Positions 1 through 7,990 of a DNA stretch of 64,000 bases are shown here, piece after piece (the first letter of the stretch is position 1; every line of letters starts with the position of its first letter). The translations under genes were made by a program, and so were the position numbers. This DNA is from Candidatus Muiribacterium halophilum (GTDB lineage: Bacteria; Muiribacteriota; Muiribacteriia; Muiribacteriales; Muiribacteriaceae), in NCBI GenBank assembly GCA_023228995.1, contig JALOAD010000011.1, forward strand, positions 1-64,000. Reading direction: 5' to 3'. The notes under the pieces were generated by a model. It was not told the origin of the DNA, did not search any database, and saw only the letters and a program-made list of their open reading frames with translations.

Positions 1-405
1 AGTATTGGATAAACCTTGAAAATCAACAAAAATATATTTTTGTTTTTGAAATACATCTATAAATAAAATTCCAGAGAATTTGAAGTATAACAACAATGAT
101 TTTACAAAAGTATAAAAACTGAAAAACAAGAAAATATTTTTGAAGACTATTAAAAATATTTCTTTATCTGAGAGAATCAAAAGAAATTTAAAAAATACAA
201 GATCAATATATCAAAAACTTTTTATATCACATGTAAAATTATTAAACTCATTTCTAATTATTCTGTCATTAATTTCACTAAGAAAATCCGTTTCATTATT
301 TGCAAATAAAACAGCATTCTTTATTATTTTTATAATAAATAACTCGTAAATTTCAATAATAATTGATTTTTCGTTAATTTAAAAAATAACATTACTAATT
401 CCAAC
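1..405. other. AT-rich edge region without a confident gene
   Basis: I see no intact gene here. A short plus-strand frame (140-349) would need a TTG start without a ribosome-binding site and looks random. On the minus strand the stretch 381 down to 211 stays open for about 56 codons with gene-like composition (reading NEKSIIIEIYELF, then LSEINDRIIRNEF, then a TGA). It lacks a start codon, so it may be the remnant of a decayed gene. No family is recognisable. Confidence 0.4.
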
Positions 406-599
406 TCAAAGTTTTAGTTTAACTTTATTAAAATATTCTGAAAACCTTTTTTCCCAATCATCATCGGGACTACAGTTTAAAACGAATTCAAATACATAAC
501 TTCCTCCGTTGATTTTGGATGTTGTTCTAAAAATCTGTTAGCTTCATCAATTTGTTTTGTTGAAAAATCTTTAACCCCCTTATTTTTCTTCATTTTCAT
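406..599 (-). pseudogene. Frameshifted small hypothetical protein gene
   Basis: A GGAG ribosome-binding site lies six bases before an ATG at 599. The first frame reads MKMKKNKGVKDF, then TKQIDEANRFLEQHPKS, and stops after 40 codons at 477. Just before that stop, another frame takes over (SKINGGSYVFEFVLNC, then SPDDDWEKRFSEYFNKV) and runs to a TGA at 408-406. The two parts join into one plausible helical protein of about 65 residues, so I read this as one gene broken by a small indel near position 505. The family is not recognised. A sequencing error is the alternative to true decay. Confidence 0.6.
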
Positions 600-738
600 T
601 AAATCTCCTTTCCCTATTTTGTCAAGTATATATAAAGTTGATTATTATATTTCAAAAAATGATATCTTTATTGTCTCAATAATTTAATTTAGAATCATAA
701 AAAACAATAAACATTTACATAGGAAGATTATTTGATGA

Positions 739-1017
739 ATAAAAAACAAATATCAGCCAGATGCATTTAAAAGTATAATTCATACAATGTGGTGGGGAGT
801 TGCCACATTAACAACTGTTGGATACGGAGATGTGTACCCAATAACTCCATTAGGTAAATTTATTGGAGCAATAATGGCTATATTAGGAATTGGGTTATTT
901 GCATTACCTGCCGGTATAATTGCTTCAGGTTATCAAGATTATCATTCAAAAGAAAAAACAATTCATATAAATTGCCCAAAATGTGGTACTAAAATAAAAA
1001 AGGATATTAGACAATAA
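739..1017 (+). pseudogene. 5'-truncated voltage-gated-type K+ channel pore fragment
   Basis: The open frame begins right after a TGA at 736-738 and reads YQPDAFKSIIHTMWWG, then the potassium selectivity filter TLTTVGYGD, then a hydrophobic S6-like helix (GKFIGAIMAILGIGLFALPA) and a short tail with one CPKCG knuckle. This is the pore helix, filter and inner helix of a six-helix or KcsA-type channel. Segments S1-S5 are missing, and no upstream sequence in any frame supplies them. The only ATG (787) would start inside the pore helix, so no working channel can be made. The one zinc knuckle may be half of a lost zinc ribbon. Confidence 0.85.
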
Positions 1018-1223
1018 AACTATCTAGACAAAAAAATGGAATATATAACTAATTTCTTCAAATATTTTATACGGAACTTTATTTTATACAGAAAAACAAA
1101 GAAAACCTCCGATGAAATCTGTTTTGTAAGTGTCAGAATAATTGTATAAATCTGATTAAATAATAACAAATACGAAAAAGGTTGTCATGCGATTAAAGAA
1201 TCTGTTGCATTACTCATTAGATT

Positions 1224-2759
1224 TCATCTTGCTGTCTCATATTCAATTTTTGAAATGTTTTTTTCGTTCTTATCAAACTCTATTCCAATAAGCATTATCT
1301 GTTTTCCTGAATCAACATATTTCTGATGATATTTTTTTTCTTTGATCTGCTTTAAAGCTCCACCGCCATCTGTTTTAAATTCTATAATATAAATAGTTTC
1401 TGGCAGATTAATAGTTATATCAATTCTTCCTTTGTTTGACGGATTTTCATTTTTTATATCAAGACCTAGAGCTTTGATATACGAATAAAAAACGCTTACA
1501 TAATAACCTTCATATTGGTACATTTTATTATTAGTGAAATTATTATTTGCAATTGAAGCATATAAAGAAGTTAAACTGGTTTCAAAATTTTCCATATCTT
1601 TTTTTAATAATGCACGGAGCATATTATTTGAATGCTTTTTACTTTCAACTGATTTTGTTAAGAATTCTGAAATCTCACTCATTAGAGAAATTTCAACTTC
1701 AAGATTTGGAATTTTCATATAATATTCTCTGATATTAAGCAGATTCTCTACCTTTTCAATTGTCAGATAACCTGTCTGCCACATTAAAGTTTCTAAATTT
1801 ATATTATCTACATCAAAACTTCCGAGCATAGTTTCATCAAGTATTATATTTTCAAAGTTAGGTATAAAATAATTATTCTTTTCTATCAATTTTAACAAAA
1901 ATGTCGGAGTTGCAGTAGAAAACCAGTAATTTCGGTAATCATAGTTGTTACTTACAAATAATAGGATGTCAAACGGATTGTAAACACTTTCGCCAAGCCA
2001 TTTATACCCATTATACCACTCTCTTATTTTTTCCAAATCCTGACCTTTCAGATGCTCTCTGAAACTTTCTTCAAGTTCACTCTGAGTATATCCGCAAATT
2101 GTGGAAAAATTCGGATTTAATGTAATATCATTAAGATTATTTAGCCCACTGAAAAGACTTACCTTGCTGAATTTGCTTACTCCTGTTAAAAATACAAATT
2201 TTAAATATTCATCCGCACCCTTTATTACTGAGTAAAATCCTTTAAGCTCATCACGGATTTCTTTTGCAATTTCTTTATCTTCAATATTATCTAAGATAGG
2301 TTTATCGTATTCATCTACTAATATAACTACTCTTTTATTATATTTTTTATATGATTTTATAATGGTTTCACGGAAAATATCAGAAACATCATTATGTGTA
2401 TTTTCTATTTCAATACCTAATTCATTTTGATTCTCTTTCAGAATTACTAAAATTTTTTTATTCAAATCTTCTTTACTTTCAATATTTCCATCACCAAATA
2501 TTATTCTAATAACAGGATGCTTTTCAAAAGGATACTTATCATAAATATATAAATCCTTAAAAAGCTCTTTATTGCCATAAAATATTTCTTTTAAAGTATC
2601 TAGAAATAATGATTTACCAAATCGTCGTGGACGAGATAAAAAATAATATCCTCCCCCGTCTTCGATTAGTTTATGAGCAATTTGTGTCTTATCTATATAT
2701 ACACAATCACCATTTATTATTTTATCTAATGTTGAAATCCCGATAGGTAATTTTTTCAT
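1224..2759 (-). CDS. AAA-ATPase-like / PD-(D/E)XK nuclease-domain protein
   Basis: A 511-residue protein of the family pairing an N-terminal AAA-ATPase-like domain with a C-terminal PD-(D/E)XK nuclease-like domain (DUF1703 type). Seen: the start MKKLPIGISTLDKII, a P-loop SRPRRFGKSLF near residue 45, a Walker B VVILVDEYDKP near residue 150, and a terminal nuclease core with GRIDITINL and IIEFKTDGG (the D...ExK pattern). These genes are common in anaerobes in many copies; their role is unknown, with mobile-element or defence roles suggested. I chose the ATG at 2759 because the 19 upstream codons look non-coding. The gene stands alone among decayed genes, which suggests horizontal arrival. Confidence 0.85.
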   Translation of the reverse strand: MKKLPIGISTLDKIINGDCVYIDKTQIAHKLIEDGGGYYFLSRPRRFGKSLFLDTLKEIFYGNKELFKDLYIYDKYPFEKHPVIRIIFGDGNIESKEDLNKKILVILKENQNELGIEIENTHNDVSDIFRETIIKSYKKYNKRVVILVDEYDKPILDNIEDKEIAKEIRDELKGFYSVIKGADEYLKFVFLTGVSKFSKVSLFSGLNNLNDITLNPNFSTICGYTQSELEESFREHLKGQDLEKIREWYNGYKWLGESVYNPFDILLFVSNNYDYRNYWFSTATPTFLLKLIEKNNYFIPNFENIILDETMLGSFDVDNINLETLMWQTGYLTIEKVENLLNIREYYMKIPNLEVEISLMSEISEFLTKSVESKKHSNNMLRALLKKDMENFETSLTSLYASIANNNFTNNKMYQYEGYYVSVFYSYIKALGLDIKNENPSNKGRIDITINLPETIYIIEFKTDGGGALKQIKEKKYHQKYVDSGKQIMLIGIEFDKNEKNISKIEYETAR

Positions 2760-2765
2760 AGAGTT

Positions 2766-2794
2766 ATTATAACAGAAGCAAGAAAAAAAGTGAA
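2766..2794 (-). promoter_or_regulatory. Candidate promoter for the ATPase/nuclease gene, possibly leaderless
   Basis: On the minus strand TTCACT (2794-2789), a 17-base spacer and TATAAT (2771-2766) form a good sigma-70-type promoter. TATAAT ends only six bases before the ATG at 2759, so transcription would begin at or next to the start codon. No Shine-Dalgarno sequence precedes that ATG, which fits a leaderless mRNA. Confidence 0.5.
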
Positions 2795-2826
2795 TAATCT
2801 GGAAGAGTAGCAGCAACTATCAATGA

Positions 2827-2919
2827 ATTTTTATAGATAATAAACTTTCTACACTGATAAAGATTGCTGCTGCTTTGGGTAAGAGACTTAATGTCGATTC
2901 TTTATTTATTTATGCATAA
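2827..2919 (+). pseudogene. C-terminal remnant of an Xre-family antitoxin/HTH regulator
   Basis: The frame open from 2827 reads LSTLIKIAAALGKRLNV, then DSLFIYA and a stop at 2917-2919. LxTLxKIAxALGKxL is the typical last helix pair of Xre/HigA/HipB-like helix-turn-helix proteins. The helix-turn-helix itself and any start codon are missing (an in-frame TGA lies at 2824-2826). I read it as the tail of a degraded antitoxin gene. No toxin partner is visible. It supports the view of 1-3.9 kb as a decaying accessory region. Confidence 0.55.
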
Positions 2920-3072
2920 TATATTTAATCTAATTTTATCTGTTAAATGGAGATAAGTTAAGTGATTCAATGAATGCAGAAATGATTATTAGTAATATAT
3001 ATATAATTTCATAAAAAAACTAACTCCATGAAATAATCTTACTGCGCTTATTCTATCAACAGGAAAAAGATT

Positions 3073-3357
3073 TTATGTAAGATAATAACATTTTGCCCAA
3101 TAGATGCTAGAAGCGAGATAAAAGATTATGAAAATAATAAATATGTTTCTGAAAACTATTTCAATAAAAAATTTTTTATTAAAAGAAAGAGTTTTAAAAC
3201 TATATTCTGATATTGTCTTATTAAGCACTTTAAGGAAATATACTTTGTGATGTATTGATCTTGAGACTGGAAATAATTCTGTTGCAATAAAAAATAAAAT
3301 AATTCCTGTGACTGAAATACAAAGAAAATAAATCAATATATGATACTTCAATTTCAA
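3073..3357 (-). CDS. Small two-helix membrane protein, unknown
   Basis: A 94-residue protein with a hydrophobic helix near residues 7-27 (LIYFLCISVTGIILFF) and another near 70-88 (NIFIIFIIFYLASSIYW), so probably a two-pass membrane protein. The family is not recognised. The start is a TTG at 3357, preceded by AGGTGA that overlaps the stop codon of the upstream gene, so its translation is likely coupled to that gene. Supporting evidence is modest: length, signal for translation and membrane-like composition. Confidence 0.5.
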   Translation of the reverse strand: MKLKYHILIYFLCISVTGIILFFIATELFPVSRSIHHKVYFLKVLNKTISEYSFKTLSFNKKFFIEIVFRNIFIIFIIFYLASSIYWAKCYYLT

Positions 3358-3361
3358 TGAA

Positions 3362-3724
3362 TCACCTGTCTTTTAGTTTGTTATTATCTGGTTTAATAAT
3401 AACTTCATTAGTATCAGCAGGTTTATTCTCATCCTCATCATTATTTCCAGGGTGATTCGGGTATGGATGATCAATTCCTATCTCATCATTTAAATCATCC
3501 CATACAGGATCATCAGTTTGATTCCATTCTTCAGCGGATTTACATAATTTTTTATAAATGGCAACTCCAGCTACTACTCCAGCGACAATAGTCAGACAAA
3601 CAAGGGTAAAACTTTTATCTTCACTTTCAGAATATGTTTTTCTGAATTTAGATGATATTTCTTTAGTAATTTTAATCACCTTGTAAATACTATTACAGCA
3701 GTAGTAACTATTGTCCAGTAACAT
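3362..3724 (-). CDS. Hypothetical single-pass membrane protein with acidic tail
   Basis: A 120-residue protein. One hydrophobic segment lies near residues 40-57 (FTLVCLTIVAGVVAGVAIY) after a basic stretch, followed by an Asp/Pro/Asn-rich tail (DDPVWDDLNDEIG, HPYPNHPGNNDEDEN). The family is not recognised. The ATG at 3724 follows GAGGTG with a six-base spacer and is preferred over the upstream GTG at 3733. It is first in a two-gene unit with the small membrane protein downstream, and a strong promoter precedes it. Confidence 0.6.
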   Translation of the reverse strand: MLLDNSYYCCNSIYKVIKITKEISSKFRKTYSESEDKSFTLVCLTIVAGVVAGVAIYKKLCKSAEEWNQTDDPVWDDLNDEIGIDHPYPNHPGNNDEDENKPADTNEVIIKPDNNKLKDR

Positions 3725-3757
3725 AAAAATCACCTCATATTATAGTTATCTATATTT

Positions 3758-3786
3758 ATTATACTGAATTTTAATTTATTCATCAA
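3758..3786 (-). promoter_or_regulatory. Sigma-70-type promoter
   Basis: Minus-strand TTGATG (3786-3781), exactly 17 bases, then TATAAT (3763-3758). It lies 34 bases before the ATG at 3724 and would drive the two-gene membrane-protein unit. Confidence 0.65.
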
Positions 3787-3937
3787 TCATTAATTGAACC
3801 CTCTGATTAAATACAAAATCGATTCCTTGTTTTTAAGTTTATTTTTTTATACTATTATAAATAAATAGGAAAATTTATTGTAGTGATCTTTGAATTAATT
3901 AAAAATGTGTATTATTGATTTTTTGAGGTGATTTTAT

Positions 3938-4663
3938 ATGAAGATATTGAGTTGGAATGTTAATGGTATTAGAGCTGTTCATAGAAAGGGTTTGTTTTCT
4001 ACTTTTGATGCTGATATTCTTTGTATTCAAGAAACTAAAGCTCATAAAGAACAATTATCTGATGATATTGTAAATATTCCTGAATATTATTCTTATTTTG
4101 CTCAACCTGAGAGAAAGGGTTATAGTGGTGTTGCTGTTTTTTCTAAAATAAAACCTTTATCTGTTGAAAAGGGTTGGGATAATGAGGGTAGATCTCTTAT
4201 TCTTGAATACAATGATTTTTATCTTCTTAATACTTATTTTCCTAATGGTAAAGCTTCTAAAGAAAGGCTTCAATATAAGCTTGATTTTTATGATAAATAT
4301 CTTTCTTTTGTTAAAAAGCTTAAAAAACCTGTGATTATTTGTGGTGATGTTAATACTGCTCATAAGGAAATTGATTTGGCTCGTCCTGCTGAAAACAGAA
4401 ACTCTAGTGGTTTCCTTCCTGTTGAATGTGCATGGATTGATAAGCTTCTTGATTCTGGTTTTAAAGATTCTTTTCGTTTATTTAATAAAGAGGGTGATAA
4501 TTATTCTTGGTGGGATATGAAAACTCGGGCTAGAGATAGAAATGTTGGTTGGAGAATTGATTATTTTTTTGTTGATAATAGTATTGCAAAAAAACTTAAA
4601 GATGCTTTTATTTTGAAAGATATTTTAGGTAGTGATCATGCTCCTATTGGTATTGAATTTTAG
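3938..4663 (+). CDS. xth: Exodeoxyribonuclease III / AP endonuclease
   Basis: A 241-residue DNA-repair nuclease of the ExoIII/EEP family, which cuts 5' to abasic sites and has 3'-5' exonuclease activity. All catalytic motifs are visible: WNVNG (residues 6-10), QETK (metal-binding Glu near 34), GDVNTAH (Asp/Asn near 140), RNVGWRIDYFFV, and the terminal GSDHAPI Asp-His pair. Start: GAGGTGA six bases before the ATG. It heads a three-gene unit; its TAG overlaps the GTG start of the next gene. Codons end almost always in T (Ile ATT, Gly GGT, Pro CCT), unlike the A-ended codons in most of the window. Confidence 0.95.
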   Translation: MKILSWNVNGIRAVHRKGLFSTFDADILCIQETKAHKEQLSDDIVNIPEYYSYFAQPERKGYSGVAVFSKIKPLSVEKGWDNEGRSLILEYNDFYLLNTYFPNGKASKERLQYKLDFYDKYLSFVKKLKKPVIICGDVNTAHKEIDLARPAENRNSSGFLPVECAWIDKLLDSGFKDSFRLFNKEGDNYSWWDMKTRARDRNVGWRIDYFFVDNSIAKKLKDAFILKDILGSDHAPIGIEF

Positions 4664-5214
4664 TGCATAATAATATTACTTTTGAATTTATTGTTGTTGA
4701 AGATTTTGATTTTAATTTTGATTTTATGAAAATTGATTTTCCTGAATATGAATTGATGGATTTACTTCATTTTAAAAAGCTTATTTTTGAGGGTAATTAC
4801 AAGGGTATTAAATTTTTTTATAATAAAAATTTTGTTGCTTATTGTTTTTATTATATTACTGCTGATAAAAAGTTTTTATGGCTTGATTATTTTGCTGTTT
4901 TATCTGAGTTTAGAAATATGGGTATTGGTTCTAAAATACTTTTATTTATTAAAGAGAATTTTAATGTTAATGGTGTTTTTTTAGAACTTGAAATTCCTAA
5001 ATTCGATGATGATTTTTGCAAAAGAAGAATTGAATTTTATGAAAGGAATAATGCAATTAAACTTAATATAGATTATAATTTTAAAACAAAAGGTAATGAT
5101 TATATTTCTATGTTTATTTATTATATTCCTTTTGAGGATTTAATTCCTGATTTGGTTGATACTGAAAATATTATGTCTGAATGTTTATCTAAAATTCATT
5201 CTGACATTTTTTAA
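4663..5214 (+). CDS. GNAT-family N-acetyltransferase
   Basis: A 183-residue GNAT-fold protein. The acetyl-CoA-binding motif A is visible as LSEFRNMGIGSKIL near residues 80-93, with a preceding beta-strand FLWLDYFAV. The acceptor substrate cannot be told. The start is GTG at 4663, sharing one base with the TAG of the exonuclease gene (TAGTG), so translation is probably coupled. It shares the T-ended codon bias of its two neighbours. Confidence 0.8.
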   Translation: MHNNITFEFIVVEDFDFNFDFMKIDFPEYELMDLLHFKKLIFEGNYKGIKFFYNKNFVAYCFYYITADKKFLWLDYFAVLSEFRNMGIGSKILLFIKENFNVNGVFLELEIPKFDDDFCKRRIEFYERNNAIKLNIDYNFKTKGNDYISMFIYYIPFEDLIPDLVDTENIMSECLSKIHSDIF

Positions 5215-5252
5215 ATAACATTTATTAAATGGTATTTATTAAAGGAGTTTTT

Positions 5253-5714
5253 ATGAAAAAGTTTCTATTAATTATTTCTATTTTTTTGTTAAATTCTGTG
5301 TTTTGCTTTTCTGATGTTTTAAAAGACGATAATGGTACTAATCTTCCTAAATGGTATAAAAAAGATAAAATCGATTCTAATCTAAAGGATAGCAATGGTG
5401 TTATTTTACCTGCTTGGTTTGAAGATTGGTTTGTTGAAAATCAAATAAAACTTAAAAAAGAGGATTTTTATTATAAAGTAACTAATATTATTAATTATAA
5501 GAAATTTGAAAAGAAAATCAAAAAACCTTTAATTATTACTTCTGAAGAAATTGAAGCTGGTCTTATAGATTTTTTTAATGAAGAATTAAAAAAAATGCAA
5601 TTTACTAAAGACAATATTAAAACTCCTGATTGGGCTGTTGATATTATTAATTCTTCAAAGAAAGATTCAAAAAAAGATTCTTTTGGAAATTTATTACCAG
5701 ATTGGTATAAATAA
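5253..5714 (+). CDS. Secreted protein with three LPxW repeats
   Basis: A 153-residue protein with a signal peptide (MKKFLLIISIFLLNSVFCFS) and no recognised family. The mature part has three copies of a short motif: DDNGTNLPKWYK, DSNGVILPAWFE and, at the very end, DSFGNLLPDWYK, i.e. D-x-x-G-x-x-L-P-x-W-(Y/F). The region between them is lysine/glutamate-rich and probably helical. The start at 5253 is chosen because AAAGGAG lies five bases upstream and the signal peptide begins there. It is third in the exonuclease/GNAT block; whether it is co-transcribed is unclear (38-base gap). Confidence 0.7.
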   Translation: MKKFLLIISIFLLNSVFCFSDVLKDDNGTNLPKWYKKDKIDSNLKDSNGVILPAWFEDWFVENQIKLKKEDFYYKVTNIINYKKFEKKIKKPLIITSEEIEAGLIDFFNEELKKMQFTKDNIKTPDWAVDIINSSKKDSKKDSFGNLLPDWYK

Positions 5715-6013
5715 AAAATGTAGTTTTCCAAGTAAAACATAATAAATTATTTTTTGATATTTTTAAAACAAATCCCGACTCAGAAACATACCAGGATGAC
5801 AAAACTTAGTAATTGTGTCTTTAGTCATTCTAATTGTTTCTCGCCATTTCGCCATTTTCTTTGTTATTCAATCTTTCCCGAACCCCGAATCCCAGTTTTT
5901 CCCGATTTCTTAATTGTTCTTCCCATTTCACCACTTCACACAAAAATGTTCACTGAACATTTTGATCCGCCATTTCGCTGCTCTTATACTTCTCTTATTC
6001 AGCCCTTGCTTTT
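5715..6013. other. Convergent intergenic region with degenerate repeats
   Basis: No gene is seen between the 3' ends of the secreted-protein gene and folK. It contains a degenerate copy of the CCCGG palindromic element (5773-5801). It also holds scattered words resembling the octamer repeat found after ileS (for example CCATTTCGCC, CCCATTTCACC around 5845-5935). Frames here are composition artefacts. Confidence 0.6.
5773..5801 (+). repeat. CCCGG palindromic element, degenerate copy 1
   Basis: Reads TCCCGACTCAGAAACATA then CCAGGATGACA, matching the 29-base core of the four other copies with a few substitutions that weaken the palindrome. It lies between two converging genes. Confidence 0.7.
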
Positions 6014-6412
6014 TTATCCCATCATTTCTAATAATTCTTTTACAAATGGTCTTGTTTGTATCTGATGATGGGGTATTGTTAGTATATCGGTTTCATATCT
6101 GATATTGTCATAAGTTAATATATCAAGATCTATTTCTCTTTGTCCCCATTTATTTTCAAAACTTCTTCCTGTATCTATTTCTACACTTTTTAGAAATTTT
6201 AAAAGTTCAATCGGTGTCATAATAGTTTCTATAAAAATTATCTGATTTAAAAAATCTGGCTGATCTTTTACTCCATGGGGGTTTGTCTCAATTACAGGTG
6301 TTTTACTTAATAATGAAATACCTTCTGTTTCTACAATTCTATTAAATGCTTGCTGTATGTATTTATTTCTTGGTTCTGTATTAGAGCCAAGTAGTATATT
6401 GACTTTTGACAT
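6014..6412 (-). CDS. folK: Dihydropterin pyrophosphokinase (HPPK)
   Basis: Transfers pyrophosphate from ATP to 6-hydroxymethyl-7,8-dihydropterin in folate synthesis. The 132-residue sequence shows the family landmarks: NILLGSN at the N-terminus, DFLNQ in the pterin site, the signature WGQREIDLDIL near residues 90-100, and IPHHQIQTRPFV near the end. It is shorter than the usual 155-165 residues, but the core is complete. Start: AAAGGA before the ATG. It is last in the folE-folP-folB-folK run, 25 bases after folB. Confidence 0.92.
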   Translation of the reverse strand: MSKVNILLGSNTEPRNKYIQQAFNRIVETEGISLLSKTPVIETNPHGVKDQPDFLNQIIFIETIMTPIELLKFLKSVEIDTGRSFENKWGQREIDLDILTYDNIRYETDILTIPHHQIQTRPFVKELLEMMG

Positions 6413-6437
6413 ATATTTCCTTTGTTTTTTTTAAATT

Positions 6438-6806
6438 CTATCTTTCAACTTCTATGCAAACTTCCGAATTACCTGTCATTCCAGGAATTGGGACTTGTGG
6501 TTTTCTTACACTTACATTTACTTTACTAATTATATCATGTTCTTCTAAAATACTTAAAGCTATTTTTCTTGCTAGCGTTTCTAAAAGATTGAATTTCTCA
6601 TTTTTTACTATTTTTTCAGTTTTATTAAATAATTTTACATAATTAACTGTATCTTCTATTTTATCAGATTTTCCAGCATTGCTAAGGTCGGCTGAAAACT
6701 CAATATTTATTATAAATCTCTGTCCGATTTTTCTTTCCGATGGATCTGTTCCATGATATCCATAAAATGTCATATCATTTAGTTTCATCTGATAATTTTC
6801 TTTCAT
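6438..6806 (-). CDS. folB: Dihydroneopterin aldolase
   Basis: Cleaves 7,8-dihydroneopterin to 6-hydroxymethyl-dihydropterin and glycolaldehyde. Seen in 122 residues: MTFYGYHGTDPSERKIGQ (pterin-binding N-terminus), the helix with NLLETLARKIA, and VRKPQVPIPG with the conserved K-P. Start at 6806: GGAG lies seven bases upstream, inside the end of folP, with one base between the folP stop and this ATG, so coupling is likely. A second Met six codons later is possible. Confidence 0.93.
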   Translation of the reverse strand: MKENYQMKLNDMTFYGYHGTDPSERKIGQRFIINIEFSADLSNAGKSDKIEDTVNYVKLFNKTEKIVKNEKFNLLETLARKIALSILEEHDIISKVNVSVRKPQVPIPGMTGNSEVCIEVER

Positions 6807-6807
6807 A

Positions 6808-7989
6808 TTATTGCTCCAAAAATGACATTATTTTTTTTAATCTATATGCTTTTTCATAATTATGTACTCTTATGAAATTAACACCTGAAAAGGTAAAAAA
6901 CATTGATAGAATATCAGTTATCTCATCTTTTAATATATTATCTTTTATATCAAAACTGTTTTTAATAAAACTTTTTCTTGATACTCCCATAAGTACTGGA
7001 GAACCGTATTTAAAAAAAGATTTAACTTTTGAAATTATCTCCCAGTTCTGTTCTGTAGTTTTTGCAAATCCTATACCAGGATCAATTATTATTTTTTTCC
7101 TATTATCTAAAACTTGAAGTAATTTTTCATAAGAATTATTTATTTCATCAAAAATATCTTCTACAATATCAGAATACTCGGTCATTTTTTGCATATTTGC
7201 TGAATTACCTCGACTATGCATTAAAAAAAATGGAGTTTTAAAGTCATATACAACCTTTAACATATTTTCATCAATTTCATATCCTCTAACATAATTAATA
7301 GAATCAGCTCCATTTTCAAGTGCTTCTCTTGCAACTTCATGTTTATATGTATCAATAGATATAGGTATATCAGTCATACTTCTTATTAATCTGATTTTAG
7401 GTATTACTCTATCAAGTTCTTCTTCTATGCTTACACTTTTAGCACTTGGTCTTGTAGATTCACCGCCAACATCGATTATATCAACTTTAGTTTCTATCAT
7501 TTTTTTTATATTTTCAATACATGTTTTTTCATCTAAATTTAATCCACCGTCTGAAAATGAATCAGGAGTAACATTTAATATTGCCATAATATAAGTATTA
7601 TTATTTACAAATTTTTTATTTCTTAAAGTGAATAATTCTGAGTCTTTCTGTGAATTAATGAAATTTAAAATATCTTTTCTTTCTTTTTCAAAAAATCCTT
7701 GGGTTTTTAATCTTGTTTCAAGTTTACTTAAAGTTCTTATATCTGCTGAAATAACTATATTTAAGGTTTTTAAAATTCCTCTTACTGCATTTTCATGTAA
7801 AGCACAATCTCCACCACAAACAAGTAATTCTTGCTTTAAAACAAGAGCTTTAGCAAGTGATATATTTTTTAACAGCAAAGCATATTTTTGAGATTTTTGT
7901 TTGAATATCTCATCCCCAGCCTTGCTGATTCCTGTTTTTTTTATTTCTTTTCTATATTTGTTTTCTAAAAATCCCGAAAAAATATCCAA
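6808..7989 (-). CDS. folP: Dihydropteroate synthase with N-terminal extension
   Basis: Joins 6-hydroxymethyl-dihydropterin diphosphate and p-aminobenzoate. At 393 residues it is longer than the common 270-280: residues 1-130 form an extra N-terminal domain before the TIM barrel. Barrel motifs: ILNVTPDSFSDGG (139-149), DVGGESTRP, SIDTYK, LMHSRG, IIDPGIGFAK, GVSRKSF and IRVHNYEKA. The extension resembles that of long DHPS proteins in some anaerobes, by my recollection of the family. Start is a TTG (7989) with GAGG five bases upstream, one base after the folE stop. Confidence 0.93.
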   Translation of the reverse strand: MDIFSGFLENKYRKEIKKTGISKAGDEIFKQKSQKYALLLKNISLAKALVLKQELLVCGGDCALHENAVRGILKTLNIVISADIRTLSKLETRLKTQGFFEKERKDILNFINSQKDSELFTLRNKKFVNNNTYIMAILNVTPDSFSDGGLNLDEKTCIENIKKMIETKVDIIDVGGESTRPSAKSVSIEEELDRVIPKIRLIRSMTDIPISIDTYKHEVAREALENGADSINYVRGYEIDENMLKVVYDFKTPFFLMHSRGNSANMQKMTEYSDIVEDIFDEINNSYEKLLQVLDNRKKIIIDPGIGFAKTTEQNWEIISKVKSFFKYGSPVLMGVSRKSFIKNSFDIKDNILKDEITDILSMFFTFSGVNFIRVHNYEKAYRLKKIMSFLEQ

Positions 7990-7990
7990 A

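Noticed and set aside
140-349. 69-codon plus-strand frame
   Set aside because: TTG start without ribosome-binding site, no family pattern; the opposite strand looks more gene-like in the same place.
5754-6065. 103-codon frame between the secreted-protein gene and folK
   Set aside because: It runs through a palindromic repeat and octamer-like words and overlaps the folK end; the composition is that of repeats.
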